Shown: positions 40,230 to 52,555, counted from the first letter of the stretch. The stretch: DNA of 64,000 nt from Chiua virens (GCA_019787685.1 JAHNUO010000008.1:1364001-1428000); one strand, 5' to 3'. Notes: generated by a model from the letters alone, not told the origin. Translations and numbers: made by a program.

Positions 40230-41970
40230 TCAAGTTCCATCCACGACCTGTCCCGCATTTTCCAAATGCAAGTCCTGTGGTAACACGCACAGCTCATATG
40301 CCTCCTCATCGAGACCATCGACCCATTCCGTTTCATAATTATGGTCAACGGGGTGATTCATCGTCGGATTCGTTGTCTCCTTGTCCGCATGATCCGACTG
40401 GCACCATACTTGTCGATCCACCGTGACTGACATGTGTCTGTTGACGTCGCGGCTGAAGCTAAAGTCCTGTATCGAGTACGGCCGCGCACCAAGTCTCCGA
40501 AGGTTGAGTACAAGACGTTGTCCGACAACCGAGAGAAAAGGATTTGTGACCCTGTAAGCAAGCATAACATCAGAAGTTTGGATACGTCCGTCGTTGGCCC
40601 ACTCACGAGTCTTGAATGAAGCTTCTTGGATCCTTTTTGCTGGCTCATCAGTCTCACATATCGACGAGGCATCGATGTGTGATCCTTACCTGACTGTACA
40701 CAGTCCTGATCATGCCCCCGAGTGAGAGATGAACGATGTAATATCTCCACAAAACGACGTACCAGCATACGATAGTGAACACGGCATTAAACACGGCAGC
40801 CTACATACTCGTCAGGATGTCACTTTCAGGAATTCTCCAGGTGTCTTACGATATAAAACAATAAAGCTGGTAGATGGATCAAAATGAAGGGAATAACCAA
40901 GGGGTTGTGCTGTCCTCACCATCTCGTGCGAGAAGGCGGATCAACTGCGACGGGGGGGCGCGACGGGAATCCCACAGCATTTTGGAAAGCCGAAAGCATA
41001 CAATTGAGAATATAAAGGTATCGAGGATTAGCCTGTTGTTCGTGAGAGCTGTGCATGCTGACTTTTATCGTGCTTTACTCACACTATTGCCATTGTTATC
41101 CACTAAAGGGCCCAAAGCTGTAGTGACCTTCGACATCTGTCGGGAGAAAAAAACGAGCTCACACTATTGGCTACAGTCGAATGAGACCGAATGTGACAAT
41201 AAAAATAGGTGACGTACGAGGTATCGGACTATAGCATATACCGGTTTCGTTCAGATACATGAACGGCAAAGCTGCCGATGATTACGGTCATCGACATCAA
41301 TAGAACGGGAGAGATAATACGCACGATGAATATTTTTCTTCAAGTAGTTCGCCATCACAAGCATACCTATACCGTAAATGACATACAATGCGTTCAACAG
41401 CACCGCAATGCTGCGCTTGATTCTTAAGATCGCGCAGGCACGCAACACAACCAAAACTATACGTAGCTATCAAAAAATGCATATTGTGCTTTGTGATTGA
41501 GGTACCCACAACGGATTGATTCTCCCGACAGGATTGCAAGGATTGCGGAGTATAGTTGGAATGCCCCGCAAAACTGAAGTTGAGTGAGCCTTAAAGGGGA
41601 TGAAGAAAACCCGAGGAACCGTACTTGTTGTAAACCATGACTTAGAAAGCCGGTCTCTTCTAGCATAACGACTGTCTGTCCTACCAAATTTCCATACCGG
41701 TTGACCAGAAAGAGAACTTTGACCAGCGACCACGGAGATTTCCAGATATAGGATACCTATAAAATCGTTTCTACCGAGCAATACAATGGTTGTTGCATGA
41801 ACGGACCTCGAGGGGCAGGGTAAGAAAGTAATCGTACAGAAGTAATGTATTTCCTGCGAAGGCAACTGACCTTGAATGAAGAAGTCAACTGTGACGAGGT
41901 GAAGCTACGCAGTTTGGAACACTCACTTGCGAATCAATAAATGGCTTAGAAAAACTGGGGGCACAGACAT
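40230..41970 (-). CDS. DUF6533-family membrane protein, array copy C
   Basis: Closest to copy A. The start at 41970 gives MSVPPVFLSHLLIRK, the same leader as copy A. Next come SVAFAGNT with LLLYDYFLTLPL, VLFLVNRYGNLVGQTVVMLE, ETGFLSHGLQ, FQLYSAILAILSGESIR and VLRACAILRIKRSIAVLLNA. The C-terminal motif is NPFLSVVGQRLVLNLRRLGA, followed by DFSFSRDVNRHMS and a long acidic tail ending at 40230. The close match of leader, introns and tail to copy A points to a recent tandem duplication. Confidence 0.72.
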
Positions 41971-42750
41971 CACGATGACCAGGTTGACCCTATTGAGAAA
42001 GCAAAACGAACGTTTAGTATTTGGATATTCAATCGATAATTCTCGACACCTCGCAACAGTCTGTTTGGTGTCGTCATCTGACGAGATGACACGTTGTCAT
42101 GTTACAGTGCGGCAAGTTTCAGGTGGACGTACCATGCGGAGCAGAATTCGCGAATACCAAATGGATGTACAGGAATGGCGATGGGAATATGCTATATATC
42201 TCGGCTTTCTAGGTCCGCTGTCTGGATCGCCCGTCCACGCACTGAGACCCTGAAAAGATCAAAGTAAAGTAGGGTGATCTGAAACTACTGTTCGTGAAGT
42301 AAACTGTCAATTTATCAATTGTCGACCAATGTATGTTGAACCTACTATACGCACCATCGTCGGTAAATTTTTTGAAACGCGTTTCAACCCATATTGTCCT
42401 CACTCCAGGATCTCGCAGGACGATTAAAGTAGACGGAATGTTGTTTTTCCCACGCCGAAAAGGTCGGCCTGATTTAAAAAGAACTCCCAGGACCAATGGT
42501 GGCCGAGTTAGCTATTAACAAGGGCGCGAGAAAAACGCAGGGGCAGGGCGGGAGAATATGCCGACGTCAGTAACTTTCGTCGTCGCAATCAGTCGTGCTC
42601 GCTCAAGCCCTCCCACACGGTCAGACCTTTCCATGTGGAAGCAGATGCAATACTTGAAAGAAAGGAGAACCAATCAGAGTTGCGTGGGAATATCTTTGCA
42701 ATATTTGATCCCCTAACGCGCCCCTAATCCCGGCTCACTGAGCTTCCGCC
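41971..42750. other. Intergenic region between the array and the NTPase gene
   Basis: Divergent promoter region of array copy C (minus) and the NTPase gene (plus). No family motif in the short frames seen. Confidence 0.45.
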
Positions 42751-45588
42751 ATGGACGTCGATACCACCCAAACTGATCCAACTACTATGGATGTCGATAT
42801 GAAGCCTTCTTCTTCCCGTGATCTTATCCAGGATGACAGCTTCAACGATGGTGATCATGGTCGAATGGATGAGGAGGTGCAACAGGTTCTGGCCGAACAA
42901 CGGTCTGCAGAGTGGCGAGTGAACCCATCACTCGGAGACCTGCTCGCAGTGCTCGATGCCATAATTGAGAAGGACCCTCGACTGGATCGTAAGTATGCCG
43001 ACCATCGGAGCCAGAAGAACCTCTTGAAGGATCACTCCTGGATGGAGTCTGAGATAGAGAGTGCTTGGAAAGAAAAGTCATACCGCAACATTCGCAGACT
43101 CGGTACCCATTAATCACGCTTGCACGTCGTTATCTTTTAATTAACCCGCTCATCATCCGTAGCCATTCTTCAACCCACTACAGTACGACGTGAGTTCAAG
43201 TTTCTCTGCCAGTGGGGACCTGTCCTTACGTTGACATCCATAGAAAATATTTCCCCGGAGCGCCTCAGTAAATTGAGGGCTGCTTTGAGTCGCCCTTTCC
43301 GAGGCGATGCCCTCGAAGCATTTTTCAACTATCTCGAGCAAAATGACAAGGCATTCAACAATCATCCAAACCAGTATTATGGCAAGTTTTGCTCCGTAGT
43401 CCAGAGCTCGGGTTGTGGAAAGACGCGTTTAATGCTTGAGGTAAATCTCACATCGTGCCTGACGATGGAGTTGACACGTACGCTTCCATGCAGCTCGGAA
43501 AAAAGAATGTTTGCGTACTATACATGAACATCCGATCCTCACGCGACACCGAAGCATATCCTCCCCGGGATTATATACCTGCAGACATTCTTACTGCACA
43601 TTGCGAGACTGAACACAACTACTATATGCGGTGTCTTGCATTTTTTGCAGCGGTGTTCAAAACCCTTGGCAAGTATCAGCCGTGGACCTTTGATTGGTGT
43701 GAAGACATGCGCGACATCGAGAACATTGCTCGTATCAAGTTTTTTCTAGACTTCGAAGAAGAATTTACCAATGTGAGTACAGTGAATTTACCAAATAAAT
43801 TTCATTGTCATATTGCTACTCAAAAGGTTCAAAAAGAAATGTCTTCGTCCTCGTCCACCGACATCATGAAGAAGTACTACGAGAAGATGGTGGGTAGGAT
43901 TGAGCCCCTAGAGAGGGGGAAGAACAGACCCAGGCTGGTGATTGCCCTTGACGAGGCTCACGTCTTGCATGAAAACGAGATTTCCGGTTCCGATTCGGTC
44001 CTCATGGCAACGGTGTTACTCCGGGTCATCAAGGAATATTCCGCCACTGGCATGCCGCATTCGGTCTGGGTAGTGTTCGCCTCAACCACGTCAAAAGCTG
44101 CACACTTTGCGTCACCTCAAGCACTACGTACGTGACACCATTGGTTTACCGTGTTCTTCAATCAAATGATCCCAGATCCCTCCCAGAGGGTGGCTAGAAA
44201 GGGACAGCTCCTTTTCCCGCCATTTACACAGCTTGGATGGGATCAGCATGCTCCATCACTCGAGGCTGTTAAGGTCAAGCTAGATGATATTCCAACTGGG
44301 GAACACATCATTCAATATGGCCGTCCATTGTGCGTACTTATTTCTGGTTTTTGTGTTGGCATCCGCTAATCGATTCACAGATGGATGTCACTGTCGGAAG
44401 ACGAAAGGACCTCACTCTTAGATATCGTTCGTTTAGCTGAACAGAAATTGTGCGGAACGGAAGCCTTTGACCTACGGCTTGACCACCAGGCATTCGCCGT
44501 CCTCGCTCAAAGGTTCGGTCTCGACATTGCTTTTGGTCACCGCAACGCTGTTCGTTACGTCGAGAATCTGGTTGCAAGTCATCTTCGCGTCTGCATCAAG
44601 ACAACCGAGGACCGAATCTGGAGCTACACCACCTATCCTTCAGAGCCCATTCTATCGTGCGCTGCTGCCAATTTGCTACACACCAAGGACAACATGCTTT
44701 CCGCTTTCCGCAGTCTGGAATATCTGGCTAAGAATAGCGTGGTTAACGTCGGGGATATTGGGGAGCTAGTCAGCCGTTTGCTCTGGCTCTTGGCAAAGGA
44801 TTTGTTTGTTCGCGAGAGGGTCGTCGTCGATCCAAGCAGCAAGCTCTTGGACTGTTCTCCAGTGCTGGTCACAGAATTCCTAGAGTTCGTTTTTGGGTCG
44901 CGAGTCTGGGACGCCGTCCCAGGAACCAGAAAGAAGTTCGAGAATGCGTATATTAACTTTTCCCACTGGGTTTCGATGGGTTTCGATATCACGCCGAGGG
45001 GGGAGCACGAGGAGCAATTGTCGTGAGTTACATGCGTGGTGTCCGATCTGAATGCGGTGCTGATCTCACCCATAGTATCGATGATTGGACTGCGAGCCTC
45101 TGGGCACGAACAAGCGCTATCCAGTGTTGTCATGGGCAACCCGCGATTGACAAAGTCATTCCGATGTACTTCAAACCGGGTTTGAAATCCAAGCATCAGG
45201 GAATGTCCCACATTCTTATTTCAGACAAGGCTCGAAACCGCTCTCAGCATCCCAGTCTGTCCAAGATCAAGCGACGGCATAAGAGTATTGCCCCTGACTA
45301 TCGTGGCCCACCTTACATCGCTATATTGGTAGACCTTAAGATGCAAGACTCAGACCTGAGTGTTAGCTTAGCCCGCAAGGACAAGGACAAGGATACGTGT
45401 CTGCGCATCTATGCACCTGGTCTTCATGAAAGACGTATCCGTTCCTCAGGAGCCATGCCAACCTCAGCGAAATTCTCAAGGACTTGTATATGAGACTCTC
45501 ATGTCCTCCTGGCCCGACATATTTGGAGAGACTCGAGGACCGAGTGCAGTTTGGCTGGTCTAGGGAAGCACGCCATATGAACGGTTGA
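42751..45588 (+). CDS. Large P-loop NTPase of Crinkler-like (CRN/RHS-type) architecture
   Basis: About 830 residues in roughly eight exons, all joining in frame. The ATG at 42751 opens an acidic leader (MDVDTTQTDPTTMDVDMKP). An unconserved region ends in FKFLCQWGPVLTL. The Walker A motif SSGCGKTRLMLE (about 43405-43440) is followed after an intron by LGKKNVCVLYMNIRSS. Walker B is PRLVIALDEAH (about 43930-43965), and WVVFASTTSK is a sensor-like strand. The C-terminal half (VRYVENLVASHLRVC, ELVSRLLWLLAKDLF, PPYIAILVDLKMQDSD, CLRIYAPGLHERTYPF) matches a large family of fungal proteins with an NTPase module before a nuclease-like module, grouped with Crinkler effectors. Role may be self/non-self conflict or host interaction; this is inference. 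No LFLAK-type leader was seen. Stop at 45586-45588. Confidence 0.7.
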
Positions 45589-46394
45589 GATGGATTCAAG
45601 TATAGTAATTATGTTAGTTCGAGCGATGAAAAGGTTTAAAGCAGGCAGGTTTGTAGTGTCCGAACATGTCAGTACGATCGATTGCAAACGGTACGTGACC
45701 GTACTTGAGTTTCATCGGGGTTACCCCGTCCTTCAGTACTTCAGTGATAGTAGCCAGCACACCCGGAGATGCTCAAGCCCAGAGTCGGTTTTAAAATGAA
45801 CACAGATAACGACTTGAAGTGACCCGACACTTGAACTTCTCGTTTCTATCCACGATGATTACATTGCGGGAGATTGATGAAGACGCTGTACCACAAAACA
45901 GTTCGTCCTGAAGCCTGTAGAACCACACCGATGACATCGCAGTCTGACCTGACCTCGAGAAATGTTGGCACAGAGGTAGGGGATTTGTAATGGAATGTCA
46001 ATTATACGTAATGATTCCGCCTCTACAAATTTCCCGTCGAAAGTTCCCTACCCGGGTCAACTCAGTGATCAAGGCATGCGGATGCGGGGCCATCGTTCTG
46101 TAAACCGTACTATTACGATGTTCCATTTACGAATCGGTCGTTAGATTTCACTTATGTATCGTCCATACACCTATCACCGACACTGTTATATATCATACTA
46201 AAACATCCACATGCGAACGCGTCGTAGGTCGTCCAAGTCCGTGACGTGAACGCTCACAAGTGCGCGAAACAGCCAGCTCTCCGCAACCCAAGGAACTTGG
46301 AACGACCTGCGTTCCCACCCTCATCGGCAAGGAGTATCGTAAAAGTGGCTTTTTTCCGAGAAGAAAAAAGCCAAACGGGATGAACCTCCCTATA
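45589..46394. other. Intergenic region between convergent genes, with a hairpin
   Basis: No gene recognised. A 9 bp stem (ggctttttt 46347-46355, aaaaaagcc 46364-46372, 8-base loop) lies close to the 3' end of the RanBD gene. Confidence 0.45.
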
Positions 46395-48138
46395 TCACGA
46401 TGCCGTGGCATCGTCAGAGTTTCCTGAACTCGAGACCGCCTTTGACTTGAGTCCTTCGTGATCGCACAGCGTCTTGGAGAAGGATTGAAAGTCTGCCTTC
46501 TGGACGCGGCCAGGCTGCGTGGGCAACGTGAATCGTGGGTCCTGTAAGTGCACAGAAAGGAGCGGTGTGTGAACTGACCTTCAAGGCGTAGACAACGACG
46601 TCCTCGGAACTGCTTCCGTCCGCCGTGACTTGTTCCATCAGAATGACACGCAGAATGTTTTCCGCTGCATCAAAGTGACACCGTACCGTTGGGTGCAACC
46701 CAACATTCATCGAGACTTGTCCCAACGGATCACGGCGAAAGACTGCGCGCGACGATCAATTTGTCGTAAGGTGATGCCAGGGTAAAGGTGACGCGGAATT
46801 TAACGATCGGTGGCCCAAGTTCCAGGCGGACGTGACTTACGTAGACGGGTTCGAGAATTAGTGTCAGCCTCGGAGCCCTGGGAGTCCTCGTTGTCTACTT
46901 TTTGGGGCGAGGACTTTTGAGCGAGGAGTTTGATATGCCCATACATGCCATCGATAAACTCTTTGCGCCCGCGCTTAATGAAGAGTTTTACACCCTTGAG
47001 CTCAGCCTCCACGCTTTCGTCTTCCTCGCCTGTCATATCTACGCAGACCCTGAGTACACACCGAAAAGTAGATATCGTCCGAACAAGTATAAATCGCTTA
47101 CAATTGGAAGATTGACCAGGGGAGGGCGTTTCGCTAAAAGCTCCGAGAGAACTTTTAGACTCGGTCCTCACAGATGAGAGAACGTCGTTTGGTGATGGTG
47201 CAAGGGCGTTCGCGGGACTTGCCTGACCAAACAGGTCGGATTCACCATCATTGTTGCTGTTGCATCGCCATACTGGAGCAGCCTTGACAGGCTTGCTAGA
47301 TGCTGCAAAGGGCGAAGCTCCCGAGGCGTTAGAGTAGGAAGAAAATGGTGAATTGGATCCAGAGAATGCGGAGAAAGCATTCGCTGATCCACTTTTGGCT
47401 GGAGGAGCAGGTTTGGGTGGTGTGATAGGACATGGTGGTGGAATTGCCGGCTCATTTGGGGATACGCCAGCTTGAGGGGGTTGTGGAGTGGGACAGCGCC
47501 CTGTTTCAACCCCCTTCGCCTCCGGCTGTGACGAGGGCACCGTATGTGATGGTGGAGTAGGCTGGGAAAACGCCCTCAAATATGAACTCCGGAAATGTGA
47601 ATATGGTCCTACCTCTCGAACGGGTGTGACGGCTTGATCATGAGTGAGGATGGAGATGACGGCTTTATCTAGTAGCGGCTCTCGTGGCTGTCGGAGCCCA
47701 ACAGCCACTTCATAGGGGGGTGGAGCCACGACGACCTCCCATTCCTGGTTGAACTTTAATCTTGATAAGCAAACGAACGGGAACCGAAGGGTGGAAGCAA
47801 TGTGTCAAGTACGTACGTCCTCGTCTGATTCATGCAGGTCGGAGGGTGGAGTCCTGTTTCGTTTCATCGGTCGAGATTGTTCTTCTGTATCAACCTCGTT
47901 CTCATCAGAGTCATCGAGCTTGCGCTTAAGGGAGCGTTCTTCGGGTGGGCCAGCCTCGACGTCGCTATCGGCCGCTATGCGTTACTGTTTTTGAGGGAGG
48001 CTGACTGTCGGTGACTCACGCTCTGTCCGAAGGGGAAACGAGGGAAATGGCAGCTCGTCGTGCGCAAGCATAACCGAGGGTCGCTGCGACGGTAGCTATA
48101 CCGTAGAAGGCAAACTGAAAGTCGGGGATGGGCAGCAT
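46395..48138 (-). CDS. Ran-binding domain (RanBD1) protein with FG-type linker, NLS and N-terminal membrane segment
   Basis: Ran-GTP-binding protein of the Nup50/Yrb2-like group. The ATG at 48138 starts MLPIPDFQF, with a hydrophobic stretch (about residues 9-28, FAFYGIATVAATLGYACA) that looks like a membrane anchor. Exon 2 is acidic with two basic clusters (KRKLDD and MKRNR) suggesting a bipartite NLS. A Pro/Ser-rich region with FSGSNSPFSSYSNA and SPFAASSKP resembles nucleoporin FG repeats. The RanBD1 domain reads MTGEEDESVEAELKGVKLFI, GRKEFIDGMYGHIKLL, FRRDPLGQVSMNVGLHP and ILRVILMEQV. The last exon (DPRFTLPTQPGRVQKADF) ends at a TGA at 46395. It is divergent from STT3, with 275 bp between starts. 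Confidence 0.8.
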
Positions 48139-48413
48139 TGTAGAGAGACGGGACAAGCTAGATGCTGGGTGATTGATTATCGTCGACAAGGTGGTAGGAG
48201 TTGTGGGTTACTCAAGGGTTAATCGACGGGGTCTTATATGAGGAAGCGGCGCAGATACAGGCGGTAGGCCTCGAGGCTTCCGCACGCAAGTGATGAGACA
48301 CGTGCAGCTATGTCATTTACCACCCCTCTTTTGGGGGTCGATCACTGACACGTCGACTTACCCACCGCTCTTGGCTTGAACTTGCGCGCGCAGTAGCAGA
48401 CACAGTACCGGCC
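48139..48413. promoter_or_regulatory. Shared promoter region of the RanBD and STT3 genes
   Basis: 275 bases between divergent start codons. No specific site identified. Confidence 0.5.
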
Positions 48414-51284
48414 ATGCCGACTGTTTACCCGCTCCCTGACAATATTTCCCCAGTCGTCGTATCAAACACCGCTTCTTTCCTTCGCATCCTTGCCCTAGGC
48501 CTCATATCAGGTGCTGCTATCGCTTCCCGTCTCTTCGCGGTCGTAAACTTTGAGAGTATCATCCACGAATTGTATGTCTTGCATTTACTTGGCTTGTCTC
48601 GTTCTCACTGCTTTCTTCTCAGCGATCCATGGTTTAACTAGTGTGTCTTGCATCATTTCACCCGTTAAACTCCTGCTAACGTGTCCCAGCCGCGCTACCA
48701 GAGTTCTCGCCTCCAAGGGCTTCTACGTAGGCCCTCTTATCGTCTTTGAACAAAACAAGATTCTTATTTTGTCCGTAGGCATTTTGGAACTGGTTCGATC
48801 CAACAGCATGGTACCCCCTCGGTCGCGTGGTTGGTGGAACAATCTACCCCGGTCTTATGGCCACAAGTGGTGTCATATACAACATCCTTCATGCTTTGAA
48901 CCTTCCGGTCGACATTCGTAACGTCTGTGTTCTTCTAGCTCCAGGTTTCAGTGCTTTAACTGCATGGGCAACTTACATGTAACCATTCCCCCCTTCCTTT
49001 GTCAATGTCATTATTGATGGCCATTGCTAGGTTCACAAGAGAAATGAAGGACGACAGCGCCGGCTTGTTGGCAGCAGCCTTCATTGGCATCGTCCCTGGT
49101 TACATATCACGTTCAGTGGCTGGGTCATACGATAATGAAGCCATTGCCATATTTCTTCTCATGTTTACTTTCTTCGGCTGGATCAAAGCACTTAAGCAAG
49201 GGAGCGCGTTTTTCGGTGCCATCACCGCCGTCTTTTACTTCTACATGGTTGCCGCATGGGGTTCGTATGCCCATTTCTACTTTCCGCTCCCAAGATTGAT
49301 GCTAGATCCTGGCAGGTGGTTATGCGTTCATCACCAACATGATCCCTCTTCATGCACTCGTTCTCCTTCTCATGGGTCGATACTCGAACCGGCTATACGT
49401 CGCATACTCCACTTGGTATTCTATCGGTACCCTTGCGAGCATGCAAGTCCCCTTCGTTGGTTTTCAGCCCGTCCGCACAAGTGAACACATGGCCGCCCTG
49501 GGTAACTTTCTGCATTTCATTCATCGAGCTCCGCTTACTATTCATATCATCAGGGGTATTCGGACTCTTGCAAATTGTTGCTTTTGCACAGCTTGTCCGT
49601 TCTCATGTCTCCTCAAAGCAATTCCAGGAGCTTTTGTTTGCTACCGTAGTGGCCATTGGAGTCCTTGGTTTCTCCGCTATTGTCGGACTCACATACAAGG
49701 GTTGGATCGCACCGTGGACCGGCCGTTTCTATTCGTTGTGGGATACCGGTTATGCTAAGAAGTTTGTGTTTTTTTCTCAAGGGTCTATCCATCTGACATG
49801 TCAAACATCGCAGGTACATCCCCATCATTGCCTCAGTTTCCGAACACCAGCCCACGGCATGGCCTTCATTCTTTATGGATCTTCAATTCCTCATCTTCCT
49901 ATTCCCTGCCGGTGTTGTATTGTGCTTCCGCTCTCTCCGTGATGAGCACATATTCGTCATCATTTACGCTGTGGTCGCGAGCTACTTTGCCGGCGTCATG
50001 GTTCGTCTTATGCTAACCCTGACACCGGTCGTCTGTGTGGCCTCTGCAATCGCATTGTCGTCGCTTCTTGACACATATCTTGACCCCAACGAGCCAGATA
50101 AAGAAACAAACCAATCGACAACATCAGCCCCCAGCACGAACAGTTCAAATGGGGCATCTCACGCTGCTCCTTCGATCGCTACCTCTTCTACGCCCGTCCC
50201 ACCCAAAAAGGCAAGGAAGAACAAGGAAAAAGAAAAGGAACCAGTGCCGGGAGGTGCCCTTGGCGAGCTCGTTTCTGGAGTTGCTTCCTCTGCTGTCGCC
50301 GCCGTTCATGCGTCCGACAAGTCCGCTTCCAAATCCTCCAAGGGCATATTTGGTCTCGACACTCGGTTCACTGTCCTCGTCAACACCGTTTGCCTGCTCT
50401 TATTTTTCGTCATACACTGCACGTGGGTAACCTCGAACGCATACTCGTCTCCCTCTGTTGTTTTGGCCTCGACCAACCCCGATGGAAGTCAACATATCAT
50501 TGATGATTTTAGAGAAGCGTATTACTGGTTGAGGCAGAACACACCCGAGGATGCGGTCGTGATGAGCTGGTGGGATTACGGATACCAGATTGCCGGTATG
50601 GCCGATCGCCCTACGTTGGTGGACAACAACACTTGGAACAACAGTGAGTTCAAGTCGCCCACTGTAGGCGGTTTGCTTGACTACCTCTGTAGCCCACATC
50701 GCCACTGTCGGCAAAGCCATGTCCTCCCCCGAGGAGGTGGCATACCCCATCCTTCGCAAACACGACGTGAGCTATGTGCTGGTCATCTTTGGTGGCCTCA
50801 TCGGCTACTCTGGAGATGACTTGAACAAGTTCCTTTGGATGGTTCGCATCGCGCAGGGCGTATGGCCAGATGAGATCCAGGAACCCAACTACTTCAACCA
50901 AGGGGAATACCGTGTCGACGACCGGGCTTCACCGACAATGAGAGAATCGTTGATGTACAAGATGTCGTACTACCGTTTTGCGGAATTGTTTGGTGGACAG
51001 CAGCCCACGGATCGGGTTCGCGGACAGCAGGTGCCGTTGAATGGGCCCAAGCTGGACTATCTCGGTGAGTTGCATACAAGTCGTCAACTGCGGGGGAGTA
51101 TCTGACGATTTACTTTCATGCAGAGGAAGCGTTCACTTCTGAGAACTGGATCGTACGTATCTACGCGGTCAAGGGAGACGACATTCTCGGACGAGACCAT
51201 AAAACGGCCCACGGCTTTTCTGAGGGCAAAAAGCGTAAGCGTTCGAAGCCTATCTCGAGACGGAAAGCTATCGGGAGCGCGTGA
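48414..51284 (+). CDS. STT3: Dolichyl-diphosphooligosaccharide-protein glycosyltransferase catalytic subunit STT3
   Basis: Catalytic subunit of the ER oligosaccharyltransferase, moving the lipid-linked glycan to Asn in N-X-S/T sequons. From the ATG at 48414 ([16 protein letters not shown]), the first luminal acidic motif is IHEFDPWFNYRATR, formed across two introns; then [31 protein letters not shown] (the DxE-type motif), [33 protein letters not shown] and the C-terminal hallmark [10 protein letters not shown] with DNNTWNN. About ten membrane helices are visible. A Ser/Lys-rich insert (about 50097-50345, with [12 protein letters not shown]) lies in the luminal or loop region before the final soluble domain. 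Ends [12 protein letters not shown] at 51284. It has about ten short introns. Confidence 0.95.
50097..50345 (+). other. Low-complexity insert within STT3
   Basis: About 80 codons rich in Ser, Thr, Asn, then Lys/Glu ([12 protein letters not shown]), then Ala/Ser, lying between the helix [18 protein letters not shown] and the last helix [16 protein letters not shown]. It is in frame and has no splice signals that would remove it cleanly. Confidence 0.6.
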
Positions 51285-51468
51285 GGTCGGCGTGGACGTA
51301 GAATAAAAAACAGACGTGCAATGGGCGATGAATCGCGTATATGATAATTTATTAGATGGTCTCATATCCGATGGCTTCTTTCTCAATTGCAGAATATCTT
51401 GCCACGTCAGCACACGACCAACCAATTGTAGCTACGTCACTCGTAACCTTTCTTGTCGCGCAACTACA

Positions 51469-52555
51469 ATGATGCTACACGCATTGCTACCCATTCTACT
51501 CGTCGTCCCGACGTTAGTGTCGGCAGCGATCTTTCCCCCGGATACAAAGGTCAAAATACTGGATCCAAAAGGGTTCAAACGTGTCATGAAGAATAACGTA
51601 CGCGCATATATCCTTCACATTGTTCGTATAACATACATATTCAGCGCACGAGCGTCGTCGCGTTCGTGGCTCCATGGTGTGGTGTGAGTCGTTCGTCTTT
51701 GGTCTCATCCAGTCTCCGGTCCTCAGACCTGTCGACCAGCATTGTAAACAAATGGCCCCGGAATACAGTAAAGCTGCCGGTAATCTCAGCCCGCTGATAC
51801 CCTTCTACGCCGTCGACTGCGATGCCGAGTCCAACAGACAGCTCTGCGCGTCCCAGGTGAGCAACCCCGTCGACATGCCTCGAGGTGAACGCTCAACGTG
51901 CGCCTACAGGAGGTGCAGGGCTTCCCGACCGTCAAAGTCTTCCCCCGGGGCGGTCAGCTACCACCACAGAAATACGAAATGGGCGAACGGACGTCAAACA
52001 ATATGATCAAGTGGGCCTCGCGTTCGGTGCCCAACAAGATCAAGTCGTTGTCGGACACGCATGACGTTCCTGGGTGGCTCGACAAGGTCCGTCTGCACGG
52101 CCCGCTTCTCCGTCTCCGCCCCACTTGTCTTTTCTCGACCCACACGTGGCTGACGCGCGTCATGACAGAACGCGGCCATGACACGCGTGATTCTGTTGAA
52201 CAGGGACAAAAAGTTCCCACTGTTGTGGCAGGTCCTCGGGAATAACTATCACAAGAAGCTCGCATTTGGTCACCACAGTGATCCGGAGGGGACGTTTGCT
52301 GCGTCGTTGGGATTTACAACGCGGGAAGAGGGCAAATATTCAAAGGTGATTGTGTACCCCGCGGGGTCGAACGTCCCGATTCTATATGAAGGTAACATCT
52401 TCTGGTGGGGTTCTCATCGTGCTGTGTTTGCTGAATCATCGTGTGTAGGAGGGAACAAGTATGAACCGTTGGCCAAATACTTCAAGTCGATCGTGGACGG
52501 GACGGCAGACTTTTTGACGGGGTCGTCGGAACCTCCGGCGAGAGATGAGCTGTAA
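51469..52555 (+). CDS. ER protein disulfide isomerase with one thioredoxin domain (PDIA6/Mpd1-like)
   Basis: Oxidoreductase of the ER lumen. Two ATGs (51469 and 51472) start a signal peptide, MMLHALLPILLVVPTLVSAA. The thioredoxin domain follows: VKILDPKGFKRVMKN, VVAFVAPWCG joined across an intron to HCKQMAPEYSKAAG, so the active site is WCGHC. After FYAVDCDAESNRQLCASQ comes EVQGFPTVKVFPRGGQ. A second, inactive thioredoxin-like region (VILLNRDKKFPLLWQVLG) completes the protein. It ends PPARDEL, an HDEL-like ER retention signal. It lies 184 bp after STT3 on the same strand, fitting a shared ER role, though co-regulation is not shown. Confidence 0.9.

Noticed and set aside
46347..46372. 9 bp poly-T/poly-A hairpin treated as a transcription terminator
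   Set aside because: RNA polymerase II does not use this type of terminator; it is noted only as a structure in the intergenic entry.
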